Program-made: the position numbers and the translations under genes
Shown here: piece by piece, positions 22,082 to 30,547 of the stretch
Layout: the number at the start of each line of letters is the position of its first letter
How positions within the stretch are numbered: position 1 is the first letter of the stretch
Notes under the pieces: generated by a model
What the model saw: only the letters and a program-made list of their open reading frames with translations
What the model was told of the DNA's origin: nothing
Database searches by the model: none
Origin: an uncultured Clostridia bacterium
GTDB taxonomy: Bacteria; Bacillota; Clostridia; Christensenellales; Borkfalkiaceae
Assembly: GCA_947628505.1 (NCBI GenBank)
Contig: CANRAD010000009.1
Span: 1 to 64,000 of the forward strand
Direction: 5' to 3'
Length of the DNA: 64,000 nucleotides

Positions 22082-23362
22082 ATGGCTGAAAAGAGCAAGA
22101 TAATAAAAGGCGTTGTCGCGGGAGTGGGCGCGCTCGCTATAATAGGAGGGGCTTTTGCCGGCGGCTACGTAACCCGACTTTTCACGCAGCCGGCTCTGCC
22201 GTCGTCGCTCGAATGGTTGCTCGGGAAAATAAGAGATAACTATTATTTCGATTACGACGAACAGGACCTTGCCGAACTTTCGTTCAAGGAGTTGGTTGCG
22301 AGCCTCGGCGACAGATATTCGGTATACTACACGGCCGAAGAATACAATTCCACCTCTCAGAGCAACGCCGGTTCGAGGAGCGGCTGGGGATTTTCGTACG
22401 CTTACGTCGACGGCGTCTGCATAACTTCGGTTACGGGCAATTCGCCGGCCCGCAAGGCGGGCGTCAGAGTGGGCGATATCGTCCTCTCCGGCGAACGCAA
22501 CGGCGAAAGAACCGAGTTTCCTTCGAGGGATGCTTTCACCGAATTTCTCGATTCGTGCGAAGATGGAGAGGAGATAACCTTGGAAATTTCGGGCAAGCCG
22601 CCCGTAACGCTTGCGCCGTCCGCCTATACGGCGAGTTACGCCGCCATGTACACTTCGGAATATTGCTATGAGTTTACGGACGGCAGACTTGTGAAAAACT
22701 CCGCCGACGCCATAGATTATATGCCGGATAACACAGCATATATTACACTTTCGCAATTTTACGGCGCGGCCGCGGACGAGATGGGCAGGCTTATCGGGGA
22801 ATTCGACGCGCTCGGCGCCCATTCGCTTATACTCGATCTGCGTGGCAACGGCGGAGGCTTCAACGACGTCATGTCGCAGATAGCCGGCAGATTCACTTCC
22901 GCGCTCGGCGGCTCGCGGACGGCCATGATACAGCGCAACAAGAGGGGGGCGGAAACCGTAACGCTTTGCAGTATGTATTATTCCTCGTTCCTTCCGAAGG
23001 GGACGGAAGTCTATATAATGGCCGATTCTTCCACCGCGAGCGCTTCGGAGGCGCTTATCGGCGTGCTCGTAAGCTACAATATATCATCTTATCCCCATAT
23101 TTTCCTCTCCGATTACGGCTTGGGTGCCCCCGTGAAAACTTTCGGCAAGGGCATAATGCAGACGACATACGTCAACCCGCGCACTGGCGAGGCCGTAAAG
23201 TTGACAACGGCGGGCATCTTCTGGCCGAACGGAACGACCGTTCACGGCAGAGGCATATTGCCGGATGACGGCTGCAACGTCGTCAGCGCGTCCTCTTATG
23301 TCGCGCCGGGAGATGAGGAACTGCGTCAGGTAGTGGAGAAAATACTCTCCGAAAAGACGTAA
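22082..23362 (+). CDS. S41-family C-terminal processing peptidase
   Basis: 426 residues. N-terminal membrane anchor at about 8-32 (GVVAGVGALAIIGGAFAGGYV), so the enzyme works outside the cytoplasmic membrane. A PDZ domain spans about 95-180 (VTGNSPARKAGVRVGDIVL). The peptidase domain has ILDLRGNGGG, then Ser320 in DSSTASASEAL and Lys356 in FGKGIMQTTY, the Ser/Lys catalytic dyad of CtpA-type proteases. These cleave proteins near their C-termini. The substrate is unknown; related Bacillus proteins act in cell-wall and sporulation signalling. It ends before the terminator at 23393. Confidence 0.92.
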   Translation: MAEKSKIIKGVVAGVGALAIIGGAFAGGYVTRLFTQPALPSSLEWLLGKIRDNYYFDYDEQDLAELSFKELVASLGDRYSVYYTAEEYNSTSQSNAGSRSGWGFSYAYVDGVCITSVTGNSPARKAGVRVGDIVLSGERNGERTEFPSRDAFTEFLDSCEDGEEITLEISGKPPVTLAPSAYTASYAAMYTSEYCYEFTDGRLVKNSADAIDYMPDNTAYITLSQFYGAAADEMGRLIGEFDALGAHSLILDLRGNGGGFNDVMSQIAGRFTSALGGSRTAMIQRNKRGAETVTLCSMYYSSFLPKGTEVYIMADSSTASASEALIGVLVSYNISSYPHIFLSDYGLGAPVKTFGKGIMQTTYVNPRTGEAVKLTTAGIFWPNGTTVHGRGILPDDGCNVVSASSYVAPGDEELRQVVEKILSEKT

Positions 23363-23392
23363 ATATCGATATATATATTGCAATTTTTCGCC

Positions 23393-23423
23393 GGCGCGGG
23401 CGGCTTTTGCCGCCCGCGCCTTT
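23393..23423. terminator. Intrinsic terminator
   Basis: A 12-bp GC stem, GGCGCGGGCGGC (23393-23404) with 23409-23420, loop TTTT, then TTT. It separates the protease gene from the converging minus-strand pair. Confidence 0.75.
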
Positions 23424-23635
23424 CATATCGGCCTTTTGACGGCTTTTATGCGGCGTACCGAAAAAGTTATCGTCATTTTGAAACCGTTTTCGGAGCGCTC
23501 GGTTTTCAGTTCGGGCTCGCCGTCCGTTTCGAAATATTCCTCTGCAACAGCCGCGAAATCTTTTAAAAACAGCTTTCTTTCGAGTTCCGTCATATCCTCT
23601 CTGTCGAAAGAGAGCATTTTTTTTGCGCCGTTCAT
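23423..23635 (-). CDS. Small protein coupled to the MinD-like ATPase
   Basis: 70 residues, no recognised family: LSFDREDMTELERKLFLKDF, FETDGEPELKTERSENGF, KMTITFSVRRIKAVKRPI. Charged, with a predicted helix followed by beta strands and a basic tail. Its ATG overlaps the stop of the MinD-like gene by 4 bases (ATGA), so the two are co-translated. That coupling suggests a partner or regulator of that ATPase. The longer open frame upstream in this reading frame is only a shadow of the ATPase gene. Confidence 0.6.
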   Translation of the reverse strand: MNGAKKMLSFDREDMTELERKLFLKDFAAVAEEYFETDGEPELKTERSENGFKMTITFSVRRIKAVKRPI

Positions 23636-24363
23636 ATTTTTTCCCTCAGTTTGCGCTTTATGGCGCCGTTTATTCCGGAATATCCCTTCATCGCGTCGTA
23701 AACGCCGTCTTTTCTGCCCGTAAGTTTGTCCGCGGCGGCGAAAAACGCTTCGCAAGTGCGCTTCTTCCATCTGCCGAGGGGGATGGTGGCGTCTTCGGGT
23801 ATAACCGCGAGCAGTTCGAGGCGCAAAAGCTCGGAAATCGTATACGGCGTGTCGATTTCTCCGGCCGAGGCCTGTCCTCCGTCGAATTTGTTGACGACAA
23901 GACCTATTTTCCGGAAACCGCCGTCCGCAAGCGCGGAGCGGCACGCGTCGGAACGCTTCACCGACGGCGCGTAGGGCTCGGTAACGATTATCGCCTCGTC
24001 GCAGGCGCCGGGGGCGAGCTTGTCGGAGAGGATAAAGTCGAAGAGCCCGCTTATTTCGTTCAGAGCCTTTTCGGCATAATTTCTGTTTTGCAACCCGAGA
24101 GAGGGCATAACGGCAAAATTTCTGCATTTGGGGTGCACGAGCACGGTCTGCTTTACGCGGCAAATGGCGCGCTCGCAGTCCGCGAGCGTGTAGACCTGCA
24201 TGTCGGTAAGCCCCGCGACGAGCATGGCCGAGCCGCTCACGCTGTCTCCGTCGACCAAAAGAGTGCGCTCTCCGCGCCTTGCGAGAGCTATTCCCAGCCC
24301 CGCGCAGAACGTGGTAACGCCGGAGCCTCCTTTGAAACTGTCCACGTAAATTTTTCTCGCCAT
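23632..24363 (-). CDS. MinD/ParA-like ATPase with altered P-loop
   Basis: 243 residues. The order of motifs is that of MinD: N-terminal P-loop SFKGGSGVTTFCAGLGIALA at about 8-27, TLLVDGDSVSGSAMLVAGL, DFILSDKLAPG, VTEPYAPSVKRSD, LVVNKFDGG and AVIPEDATIPLG. The deviant Walker A normally reads KGGxGKT[TS]; here the second lysine is Val, so ATP hydrolysis may be lost or weakened. AAGGAGG precedes the ATG at 24363; the frame further upstream lacks a ribosome site. It is divergent from yqfC and followed by a coupled 70-residue gene. Role unknown, perhaps localisation during division or sporulation. Confidence 0.8.
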   Translation of the reverse strand: MARKIYVDSFKGGSGVTTFCAGLGIALARRGERTLLVDGDSVSGSAMLVAGLTDMQVYTLADCERAICRVKQTVLVHPKCRNFAVMPSLGLQNRNYAEKALNEISGLFDFILSDKLAPGACDEAIIVTEPYAPSVKRSDACRSALADGGFRKIGLVVNKFDGGQASAGEIDTPYTISELLRLELLAVIPEDATIPLGRWKKRTCEAFFAAADKLTGRKDGVYDAMKGYSGINGAIKRKLREKI

Positions 24364-24470
24364 AAAGATTCCTCCTTGACGATACATTATAATAATAAAA
24401 GCGGCGCGTATTTGCACTTTTTTTGTAACAAAATATATTAATCGGAAATATAGCGGCATAGAATACGGAT

Positions 24471-24716
24471 ATGAAACTTGTAGAACAGTTGCTCTCCGCG
24501 CTCGGCGGGGATTGCTCCCGGAGTATCACGGTAATCCCGTCTTTCGGCTGCTACATATGCTCTGCGGAGCGGTTGGAAGAATTTTCGGCGGAGAGAATGT
24601 GCGTTTCGGCAAAGGGCCGGACGGTAACCGTCGAGGGCGAAAACCTCGAAGTCGGCGAGTATTTCGAGCGCGACATGTTTATCCGAGGGAAAGTCAAGGC
24701 GGTGAAAATTGACTGA
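24471..24716 (+). CDS. yqfC: Sporulation protein YqfC
   Basis: 81 residues, YabP/YqfC family. Members are produced in the mother cell of endospore formers and are always next to yqfD. Conserved stretch: GRTVTVEGENLEVGEYFERDMFIRGKVKAV at the C-terminus. The stop overlaps the yqfD start by 8 bases. This gene plus yqfD, phoH, pgpH, ybeY, era and recO is the classical Firmicutes cluster. Molecular function is not known. Confidence 0.88.
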   Translation: MKLVEQLLSALGGDCSRSITVIPSFGCYICSAERLEEFSAERMCVSAKGRTVTVEGENLEVGEYFERDMFIRGKVKAVKID

Positions 24717-25599
24717 CTCGACGCGCGTTTCGGTGATTTCCACGGCCGAGAGCGCGCTTTTCAAGCTCCGCAGAGCGAATATACCCGTTTACGATTGCAG
24801 AAAAGAGGGCGTAAACTTCTCTTTCGGCGTAAAAGATAAAGACCTTAAAAAAGTTTTTGCAATTTTCTCCAAGCCGTGTTATAATATCCGTACGGAAAAA
24901 CCGAGCTTGAAAAAGCGGTTTTTCGCCGCCGCGTTGCTCAGGATAGGACTCATAGTCGGCGCAATCGTCTTTACGGCGCTTGCGGCGATAGCCGACGGGC
25001 TCGTGCTCGATATCCGGGTTTCGGGCAGCGGCAGTTATCTCGAAAGCGAAATAATAAGCATAGTCCGCTCCGAGGGCGCGGAAAAATTCAAACCGTTTTC
25101 CGCTCTCAGAAAGTCGGCGGCCACGGGCAGAATACTCTCTCTGCCGCGCGTCGTGTTCTGCAACATCGAAAAGAGAGGCGCCGTTTTGACGGTAAACGTG
25201 GAGACGCAGAACGAGGAGAACGCTTCGCTGAAAAAGACGGGGCTCGTTGCGGACCGCGCGGGAAAGATAGCGCGCATATCTGTCGTTTGCGGCACGGCGC
25301 TCGTCTCCGAGGGCGATATCGTGAAAGCGGGCGACATTCTCATAGCGCCGTATTCCGAAAATGCCGACGGCGAGCGAACCGATTGCGCGGCCGTGGGATT
25401 CTGCTACATGGAATTTTCCGTGATTTACGAATATTTTGCGGAGGACGACGGGGAAAAGAGCCTTAAAGAGGCCTATGCCGCGGCGTTGATAGAGGAGAGT
25501 GAAATTCTTTCGCGCTCGCACGAGATAAAGCCCACCGAGGGCGGCGTGCTCATCGTAATAGAAACGGAGTATTTGCGTAAGTTAAGTATAAATATCTGA
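24709..25599 (+). CDS. yqfD: Sporulation protein YqfD
   Basis: 296 residues, shorter than Bacillus YqfD (about 400). N-terminal cytoplasmic part (RVSVISTAESALFKLRRANIPVYDCR), a transmembrane helix at about 78-100 (GLIVGAIVFTALAAIADGLV), then an outside domain with the family's VSGSGSYLESEI and GKIARISVVCGTALVSEGDIVKAGDILI. The last block resembles the hairpin of membrane-fusion proteins. YqfD works with SpoIVFA/SpoIVFB-type late sporulation functions in Bacillus by annotation; its activity is undefined. Overlaps yqfC by 8 bases. Confidence 0.88.
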   Translation: MTDSTRVSVISTAESALFKLRRANIPVYDCRKEGVNFSFGVKDKDLKKVFAIFSKPCYNIRTEKPSLKKRFFAAALLRIGLIVGAIVFTALAAIADGLVLDIRVSGSGSYLESEIISIVRSEGAEKFKPFSALRKSAATGRILSLPRVVFCNIEKRGAVLTVNVETQNEENASLKKTGLVADRAGKIARISVVCGTALVSEGDIVKAGDILIAPYSENADGERTDCAAVGFCYMEFSVIYEYFAEDDGEKSLKEAYAAALIEESEILSRSHEIKPTEGGVLIVIETEYLRKLSINI

Positions 25600-25658
25600 A
25601 AGATAAACGCGAGGACAAAAAAATAATCAAAAGAGTTAATGCCGGCGGTTCGGACAGA

Positions 25659-26606
25659 TTGCAACGAATTCTCGGCGCATATGACGAAAATCTCAAAATA
25701 ATAGAGCGCGAGCTCGGCGTCGAAGCGCGCGTGGACGGCGAGGATCTCGTCTTCCGCGGCGACGACGAGAGCGTGGAAAAGGCCGCCGTTGCGGCGGAAA
25801 ACCTTCTTGCGCTCGAAAACGGCGGAGAGGCGATTTCGAAAAATCTCGTAACCTATTGCGCCGAACTCGCCCGCGAGGGCAAGGGCGAAGACATATTGAA
25901 GCTCGGCGGCGGCGCCGTGGCGGTAACCGCCCGCGGGAAGCCCGTGAAGTGCAAAACCGTGGGGCAGAGGCGGTATGTCGACGGAATAAAGAAGAACCAG
26001 ATAACGTTCGGCGTCGGCCCGGCAGGCACGGGCAAGACGTATCTCGCCGTGTGCCTTGCGGTGCAGGCGATGAAAAAGAAGCTCGCGGACAAGATAATCT
26101 TGACGCGTCCCGCAGTTGAAGCGGGAGAGAAACTCGGTTTTCTCCCGGGCGATTTGCAGAACAAAGTTGATCCGTATCTCCGCCCGCTTTACGACGCCTT
26201 GCAGGAGATGCTGGGGCTCGAAACTTACGTCAAGTACATGGAGCGCGGCTCCATAGAAATAGCGCCGCTCGCGTACATGCGCGGCAGAACGCTTTCAAAC
26301 GCTTTCATAATTCTCGACGAGGCGCAGAATACCACTCGCGAGCAGATGAAGATGTTTTTGACGCGCCTCGGCGACGGCTCGAAGATGGTCGTTACGGGCG
26401 ACGTAACGCAGATAGACTTGCCGGACGGCAAAAAGAGCGGGCTGTTGCACGCGATTTCAGTGCTCGACGGCGTAGAGGGCGTGTCGATAATACGTTTGAC
26501 GGATAAAGACGTCGTGCGCAATCCGTTGGTCATGAGAATAGTCAGGGCTTACGAGGCGGAGGCGTCGAGGAGGGATAAAGGTGGACAGGAGAAAACTGAG
26601 CAATAA
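25659..26606 (+). CDS. phoH: PhoH-family ATPase
   Basis: 315 residues from the TTG at 25659. N-terminal RNA-binding-like part ([21 protein letters not shown]), then a RecA-like ATPase: Walker [30 protein letters not shown], Walker [11 protein letters not shown] and [11 protein letters not shown]. PhoH proteins act in RNA metabolism, often together with YbeY, whose gene is two places downstream. The start is uncertain: homologues usually begin further upstream, and the frame is open back to CTG at 25596, which overlaps the yqfD stop, with GAGG at 25611 followed 8 bases later by ATA. The true start may be one of these non-ATG codons. Confidence 0.9.
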   Translation: MQRILGAYDENLKIIERELGVEARVDGEDLVFRGDDESVEKAAVAAENLLALENGGEAISKNLVTYCAELAREGKGEDILKLGGGAVAVTARGKPVKCKTVGQRRYVDGIKKNQITFGVGPAGTGKTYLAVCLAVQAMKKKLADKIILTRPAVEAGEKLGFLPGDLQNKVDPYLRPLYDALQEMLGLETYVKYMERGSIEIAPLAYMRGRTLSNAFIILDEAQNTTREQMKMFLTRLGDGSKMVVTGDVTQIDLPDGKKSGLLHAISVLDGVEGVSIIRLTDKDVVRNPLVMRIVRAYEAEASRRDKGGQEKTEQ

Positions 26607-28023
26607 AGAGATAGCGGTAAGCGTAGTGGCGTTTTTCTTAGGCACGGCGATGTGCGCCGCCACTCTCTTTCTCATGCTTATAATGAACGAGAGCGGAGAA
26701 ATTTTAAGCTATGTGAGCGGCAACGTGAGCGAAATCATAACCGTCAGCGTTTCGATAGCAATTCTCGCGGGCATAACTTATTGTTATCTTTTCTTTGAAA
26801 ACAAGGCGATTCTCTCGCGGTTTTCGCAGATTTTTACGCTGTTTCTTCTTTACAGCGTAACGATAGTTTTCTATTTCTTGATTTCCAAATACGTAGACGT
26901 AACCGCCCGTCCCGTAAGTTTTCTCGCCATGATGCTCGCAATGCTTTACAGGCGCAGAGACGCGATATTTTTCAATACCGTGTTCGCAATAATCTTTCTC
27001 ATAGTGGACAGGCAGATAGGCAACGTAACCATAGCGGAGAGCTATGCTTGCTTTCTTTCGACGTTCTGCGCGGGCATAGTAGCAATCTTCCTCTTTATGA
27101 ACATAAAGACGAGAATAGCGAGCGTCGCTGCGGCGTTCGTGCTGTTCATACCCGTAGTGATAGTCAATTCCGCGCTGCTTTTGCCTTCGGCAAATCTCTC
27201 GGCTAATTATGTTCTTTTCAAGCTCTTGTACAGCGCGCTCGACTGCGTGTTCTCCGTTCTGCTGTTCTTCTTCCTTCTGCCGGTATTCGAGATACTCTTC
27301 GCGAGATTGACGCCGTTCAGACTCAGGGAATTGACCTCGGACAACGCAAAGCTCATAAAGAAGCTCAAAGCCAACGCCCTCGGCACGTATAATCACTGCG
27401 TGGTAGTGGCGCAACTTGCGGAGGCTTGCGCCGGCGCCATAGGCGAAGATCCCGAATTGGCGCGCGCCGCGGCATATTACCACGACATAGGAAAACTTAA
27501 AAATCCCGAGATGTTCGGCGAAAACCAGAGCGATTACGATATCCATAAGGAACTCACGCCGGAACTCTCGGTGGACATAATCCGTTCCCACACTCGCGAC
27601 GGCGCAAAACTCATACGCAAGAACCATCTGCCGGAATTTTTCGCGGACGTCGCGGTGGAACACCACGGCACGATGCCCATAAAATACTTTTACGCCAAGG
27701 CTCTGAAAATGAGCGACGGCGAACTTATGATGGGCAATTATTCCTACGCGGGGCCCACGCCCACCACAAAAATCGCGGCGATAATAATGATAGCCGACGC
27801 CTCGGAGGCGGCGACGAGATCGCTTTCCGAACGCACGCCCGAAAAAGTCGAGGCGCTCGTTAAGAACCTTATAGAGGAGAGAATGAACCTCGACCAATTC
27901 GACGATTGCGACATAACCATGAAGGAGTTGAGCATTATCACCCGCACGATAGTCAACCAGCTCACGGGAGTTTATCATTCCAGAGTGCAGTATCCCAAAC
28001 TCGTAGTATCAAACCGGAAATAA
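26581..28023 (+). CDS. pgpH: 7TM-HD phosphohydrolase (PgpH/YqfF-like)
   Basis: 480 residues with a GTG start preceded by AGGAGG, overlapping phoH by 26 bases. Seven hydrophobic segments (about 12-235) are followed by a cytoplasmic HD domain: ANALGTYNHCVVVAQLA, YYHDIGKLKNP, VEHHGTMPIKYFYAKAL, IADASEAATRS. PgpH degrades the second messenger c-di-AMP. Typical PgpH has an extra extracellular domain of about 200-250 residues before the seven helices; that domain is absent here, so only the membrane and catalytic parts remain. Context in the phoH-ybeY-era cluster is canonical. Confidence 0.9.
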   Translation: MDRRKLSNKEIAVSVVAFFLGTAMCAATLFLMLIMNESGEILSYVSGNVSEIITVSVSIAILAGITYCYLFFENKAILSRFSQIFTLFLLYSVTIVFYFLISKYVDVTARPVSFLAMMLAMLYRRRDAIFFNTVFAIIFLIVDRQIGNVTIAESYACFLSTFCAGIVAIFLFMNIKTRIASVAAAFVLFIPVVIVNSALLLPSANLSANYVLFKLLYSALDCVFSVLLFFFLLPVFEILFARLTPFRLRELTSDNAKLIKKLKANALGTYNHCVVVAQLAEACAGAIGEDPELARAAAYYHDIGKLKNPEMFGENQSDYDIHKELTPELSVDIIRSHTRDGAKLIRKNHLPEFFADVAVEHHGTMPIKYFYAKALKMSDGELMMGNYSYAGPTPTTKIAAIIMIADASEAATRSLSERTPEKVEALVKNLIEERMNLDQFDDCDITMKELSIITRTIVNQLTGVYHSRVQYPKLVVSNRK

Positions 28024-28029
28024 CGATAT

Positions 28030-28497
28030 ATGTTGAAAATTTATTGCGAAAAGTATGATTTTTCCGCGCTTGCCGCGGCGTTTGACGGCGAATATTTTGC
28101 CGATTGCGATCTCAGTCTGGAAATAGAAATAGTCGGCGGGGACGAGATAAGACAACTCAACGCCCGCACTCGCGGCGTGGACGCGGTAACGGACGTTTTA
28201 AGCTACCCCGCGCTCGACGGCATAAAGGGCAAAGAGATAAGATACGCCGATTTTCCTTTTGACGCGGACGGCGAGGGCGGCATATTTGCGGGAAGCATTG
28301 CGATATGCGAGGAGCGCGCGAGAGAGCAGGCGAAAGAATACGGACATTCTTTCGAACGCGAGATGAATTATCTCGCCGCGCACGGCGTGTGCCATATTCT
28401 CGGCTACGACCATATGAACGACGACGAGAAAGCCGAAATGCGCGAAAAAGAGGAAAGCGTGCTCGGAAAAATCAATTTGAAGAGGGATATCCAATGA
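28030..28497 (+). CDS. ybeY: Endoribonuclease YbeY
   Basis: 155 residues. Single-strand-specific metal-dependent RNase involved in 16S rRNA maturation and ribosome quality control. The zinc motif H-x3-H-x5-H is intact in AAHGVCHILGYDHMND. Other family blocks are LNARTRGVDAVTDVLSYP and FAGSIAICEERAREQA. It starts 6 bases after pgpH and its stop overlaps the era start (ATGA). Confidence 0.95.
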   Translation: MLKIYCEKYDFSALAAAFDGEYFADCDLSLEIEIVGGDEIRQLNARTRGVDAVTDVLSYPALDGIKGKEIRYADFPFDADGEGGIFAGSIAICEERAREQAKEYGHSFEREMNYLAAHGVCHILGYDHMNDDEKAEMREKEESVLGKINLKRDIQ

Positions 28498-29369
28498 GAA
28501 GCGGATTTGTGGCGGTCATAGGCAGGGCGAACGCGGGCAAAAGCACGCTCGTAAACGTCATCGTCGGCGAGAAGGTGTCCATAGTTTCTCCCAAGCCGCA
28601 GACGACGAGAAACTCCATTCTCGGCGTGCTCACCGCCGCCGACTATCAGATTGCGTTCGTGGATACTCCCGGGATATACAAGAGCTCCAACCGTCTGACG
28701 GATATAATGATGAAGACGACGGAGGACGTCTCAAAGGACGTGGATTTCATTCTCTACGTCCACGACGGCCACGGCGGCGTGTCCGACGAGGATATAAAAC
28801 TTATGTCGCGCTATCTCAACGGAGACGTGCCCGCGGCGCTCGCTTATGCGAAAATCGACATTATGCCCAAAGAGCGCATAGCCGACGACGTTAAAAAACT
28901 GTACGAAAACGGCATACGTTGCAACATTTTCCCCGTTTCGGCGCGCAAGGGGACCAACATAAAAAAACTCGTCGCGTTTCTCGCGGAGAACATGCCGGAG
29001 AGTGAAAAAGTCATTCCCGACGATATAGTCTCCGACAAGAGCGAAAAATTCATGATAGCCGAGATAATGCGCGAAAAGATACTTTTGAAATTCAACGAAG
29101 AAGTGCCGCACGGCGTGGGCATAGTGGTAAATTCCTTTACCCGAAGGGATAACGGAACTTACGATATAAACGTCGACATAGTCTGCGAAAAGGCAAATCA
29201 TAAGGCTATTCTCGTCGGCAAGGGCGGAAGCGCGATAAAAGAAGTTTCGTCTTTCGCGCGGGAAAGCATGGAAAAATTCCTCGGCGCGAAAGTGTTCCTC
29301 ACCGCGTTCGTAAGGGTGGAAGATGATTGGAGAAACCGTCCGGGACTGATAAGGGAAATAGTTTTGTAG
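28494..29369 (+). CDS. era: GTPase Era
   Basis: 291 residues. Ras-like GTPase plus C-terminal KH domain that binds the 3' end of 16S rRNA during small-subunit assembly. G1 GRANAGKST (8-16), switch threonines PQTTRNSILG, G3 DTPG, G5 PVSARKG. G4, normally NKxD, reads AKID in LAYAKIDIMPKE, so the asparagine that reads the guanine base is Ala. KH domain: NVDIVCEKANHKAILVGKGGSAIKEV. ATG overlaps ybeY. Apart from the G4 change the gene is normal in length and context. Confidence 0.95.
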   Translation: MRSGFVAVIGRANAGKSTLVNVIVGEKVSIVSPKPQTTRNSILGVLTAADYQIAFVDTPGIYKSSNRLTDIMMKTTEDVSKDVDFILYVHDGHGGVSDEDIKLMSRYLNGDVPAALAYAKIDIMPKERIADDVKKLYENGIRCNIFPVSARKGTNIKKLVAFLAENMPESEKVIPDDIVSDKSEKFMIAEIMREKILLKFNEEVPHGVGIVVNSFTRRDNGTYDINVDIVCEKANHKAILVGKGGSAIKEVSSFARESMEKFLGAKVFLTAFVRVEDDWRNRPGLIREIVL

Positions 29370-29429
29370 AATAAACGGGCGCGGACTGCACAAACTCCTT
29401 GTGGGATATCTATCCCTACGGAGTAATTT

Positions 29430-29531
29430 ATGGAAAGAGACAAGGACGCGGCCGAGCTGGCCTGGAAGATGTTCGAAAAAACGGGCAACGTCAGCTATTA
29501 TATGCTCTATAAACATCTTGAACGCAAATAA
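29430..29531 (+). CDS. yqzL: YqzL-like small protein
   Basis: 33 residues, between era and recO where Bacillus has yqzL. The sequence ERDKDAAELAWKMFEKTGN then VSYYMLYKHLERK matches the YqzL family pattern (W-x-x-F-x-x-T-G-N-x-x-x-Y-x-x-x-K). GGAG lies 8 bases before the ATG. Function unknown. It is too short for usual gene finders and is easily missed. Confidence 0.8.
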   Translation: MERDKDAAELAWKMFEKTGNVSYYMLYKHLERK

Positions 29532-29553
29532 TCGCGGATTGCGGGAGCGAAAA

Positions 29554-30273
29554 ATGGATACGAAGGTGAACGCCGTAATGCTCAAAGCGACGGATTACGG
29601 CGAAAACGACAAAATACTTACCCTTCTGACCGCCGAGCGCGGCAAGATAACCGCCGGGATAAAGGGCGTTAAAAAAGCGGGCGCACGGCTCAAATTCGCC
29701 GCGCAGCCCTTTTGTTTTGCGGAATACGTGCTTGCGGGCAAGGGCGGCAGATACACCGTTACGGGTTGCTCCGAGTGCGAGAGCTTTTACGAGCTCAGAA
29801 CGGATATATGCAAATTTTATGCGGCTTCCGCCGCGGCGGAAGCCGCGCTCGCGCTCACTTTCGAGGGCGACGAAAGCGCGGAAATTTTTGCCGAACTCGT
29901 AAAAACTCTCGGCGAAATGTGCGCGGGAGAGGAGCGCGGCGCGCTCGTGAATTTTCTCACTTATTCCCTTCAACGCGCAGGTTATGCCTTCAACCCGGAA
30001 AAATGTCCGCACTGCGGTAAAACGCTCGTCGGCGAAAACAGACTTCGATTCGATATGTCCACGGGCTCGTTTACGTGCGCCGATTGCGGCGACGGCCCCG
30101 GCGCGAGCAGAGCGACGTTCAACGTAATACGCAAAGTTTCCGGCAAGAGCTACGAAGAGGACTTTATAACCGCCGACGGCGAAAAGCGCGCTTTGCGGCT
30201 GATACGCGAGTACTTTTCCTACAAGACCGACAGCTCTTTCAAGGCGTTGTCCGAATACATAAGACTGATATGA
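29554..30273 (+). CDS. recO: DNA repair protein RecO
   Basis: 239 residues. Mediator of homologous recombination that loads RecA with RecR. N-terminal OB fold (VNAVMLKATDYGENDKILTLLTAERGKI...GIKGVKK) and a helical C-terminal domain with a zinc finger, CPHCGK at about 150 and CADCGDG about 25 residues later. GGGAG lies before the ATG at 29554; the longer frame upstream overlaps yqzL and is rejected. Last gene of the yqfC-recO cluster, followed by a terminator at 30273. Confidence 0.93.
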   Translation: MDTKVNAVMLKATDYGENDKILTLLTAERGKITAGIKGVKKAGARLKFAAQPFCFAEYVLAGKGGRYTVTGCSECESFYELRTDICKFYAASAAAEAALALTFEGDESAEIFAELVKTLGEMCAGEERGALVNFLTYSLQRAGYAFNPEKCPHCGKTLVGENRLRFDMSTGSFTCADCGDGPGASRATFNVIRKVSGKSYEEDFITADGEKRALRLIREYFSYKTDSSFKALSEYIRLI

Positions 30274-30301
30274 AAAGGCGGAGAGCTCTCCGCTTTTTTT
30301 A
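30273..30301 (+). terminator. Intrinsic terminator after recO
   Basis: GCGGAGAG (30278-30285) and CTCTCCGC (30286-30293) form a stem with minimal loop, flanked by AAAA and followed by seven T. Confidence 0.85.
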
Positions 30302-30491
30302 TGGGTTTTTAACGAAGAAGCGCGTCTTTGCGACGGCAGAGAGCGAACGCGGGGAAATTTTCTCGGTAAAATCGCCTTGTTTAGCCGCGCGGCGGTTGTT
30401 TTTCGGCGCCGGCGTTTGCGCTTTCGGCGGGCGTCGGAATGTTTTTGCGCGGGTTTTTGAATGTAAATTTACACAAATTGCCGCGGACGTA

Positions 30492-30520
30492 TTGAAAATC
30501 GCCGTCGGACGTGATATAAT
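30492..30520 (+). promoter_or_regulatory. Sigma-A promoter of the hydrogenase gene
   Basis: TTGAAA (30492-30497), 17-bp spacer, TATAAT (30515-30520) with TGA before the -10. The 190 bases upstream (30302-30491) hold nothing recognisable. Confidence 0.8.
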
Positions 30521-30547
30521 ATTCGAGATAAAATTTTTGGAGCGATT

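Noticed and set aside
25639..25700. ATG at 25639 as phoH start
   Set aside because: It is in a different reading frame from PhoH.
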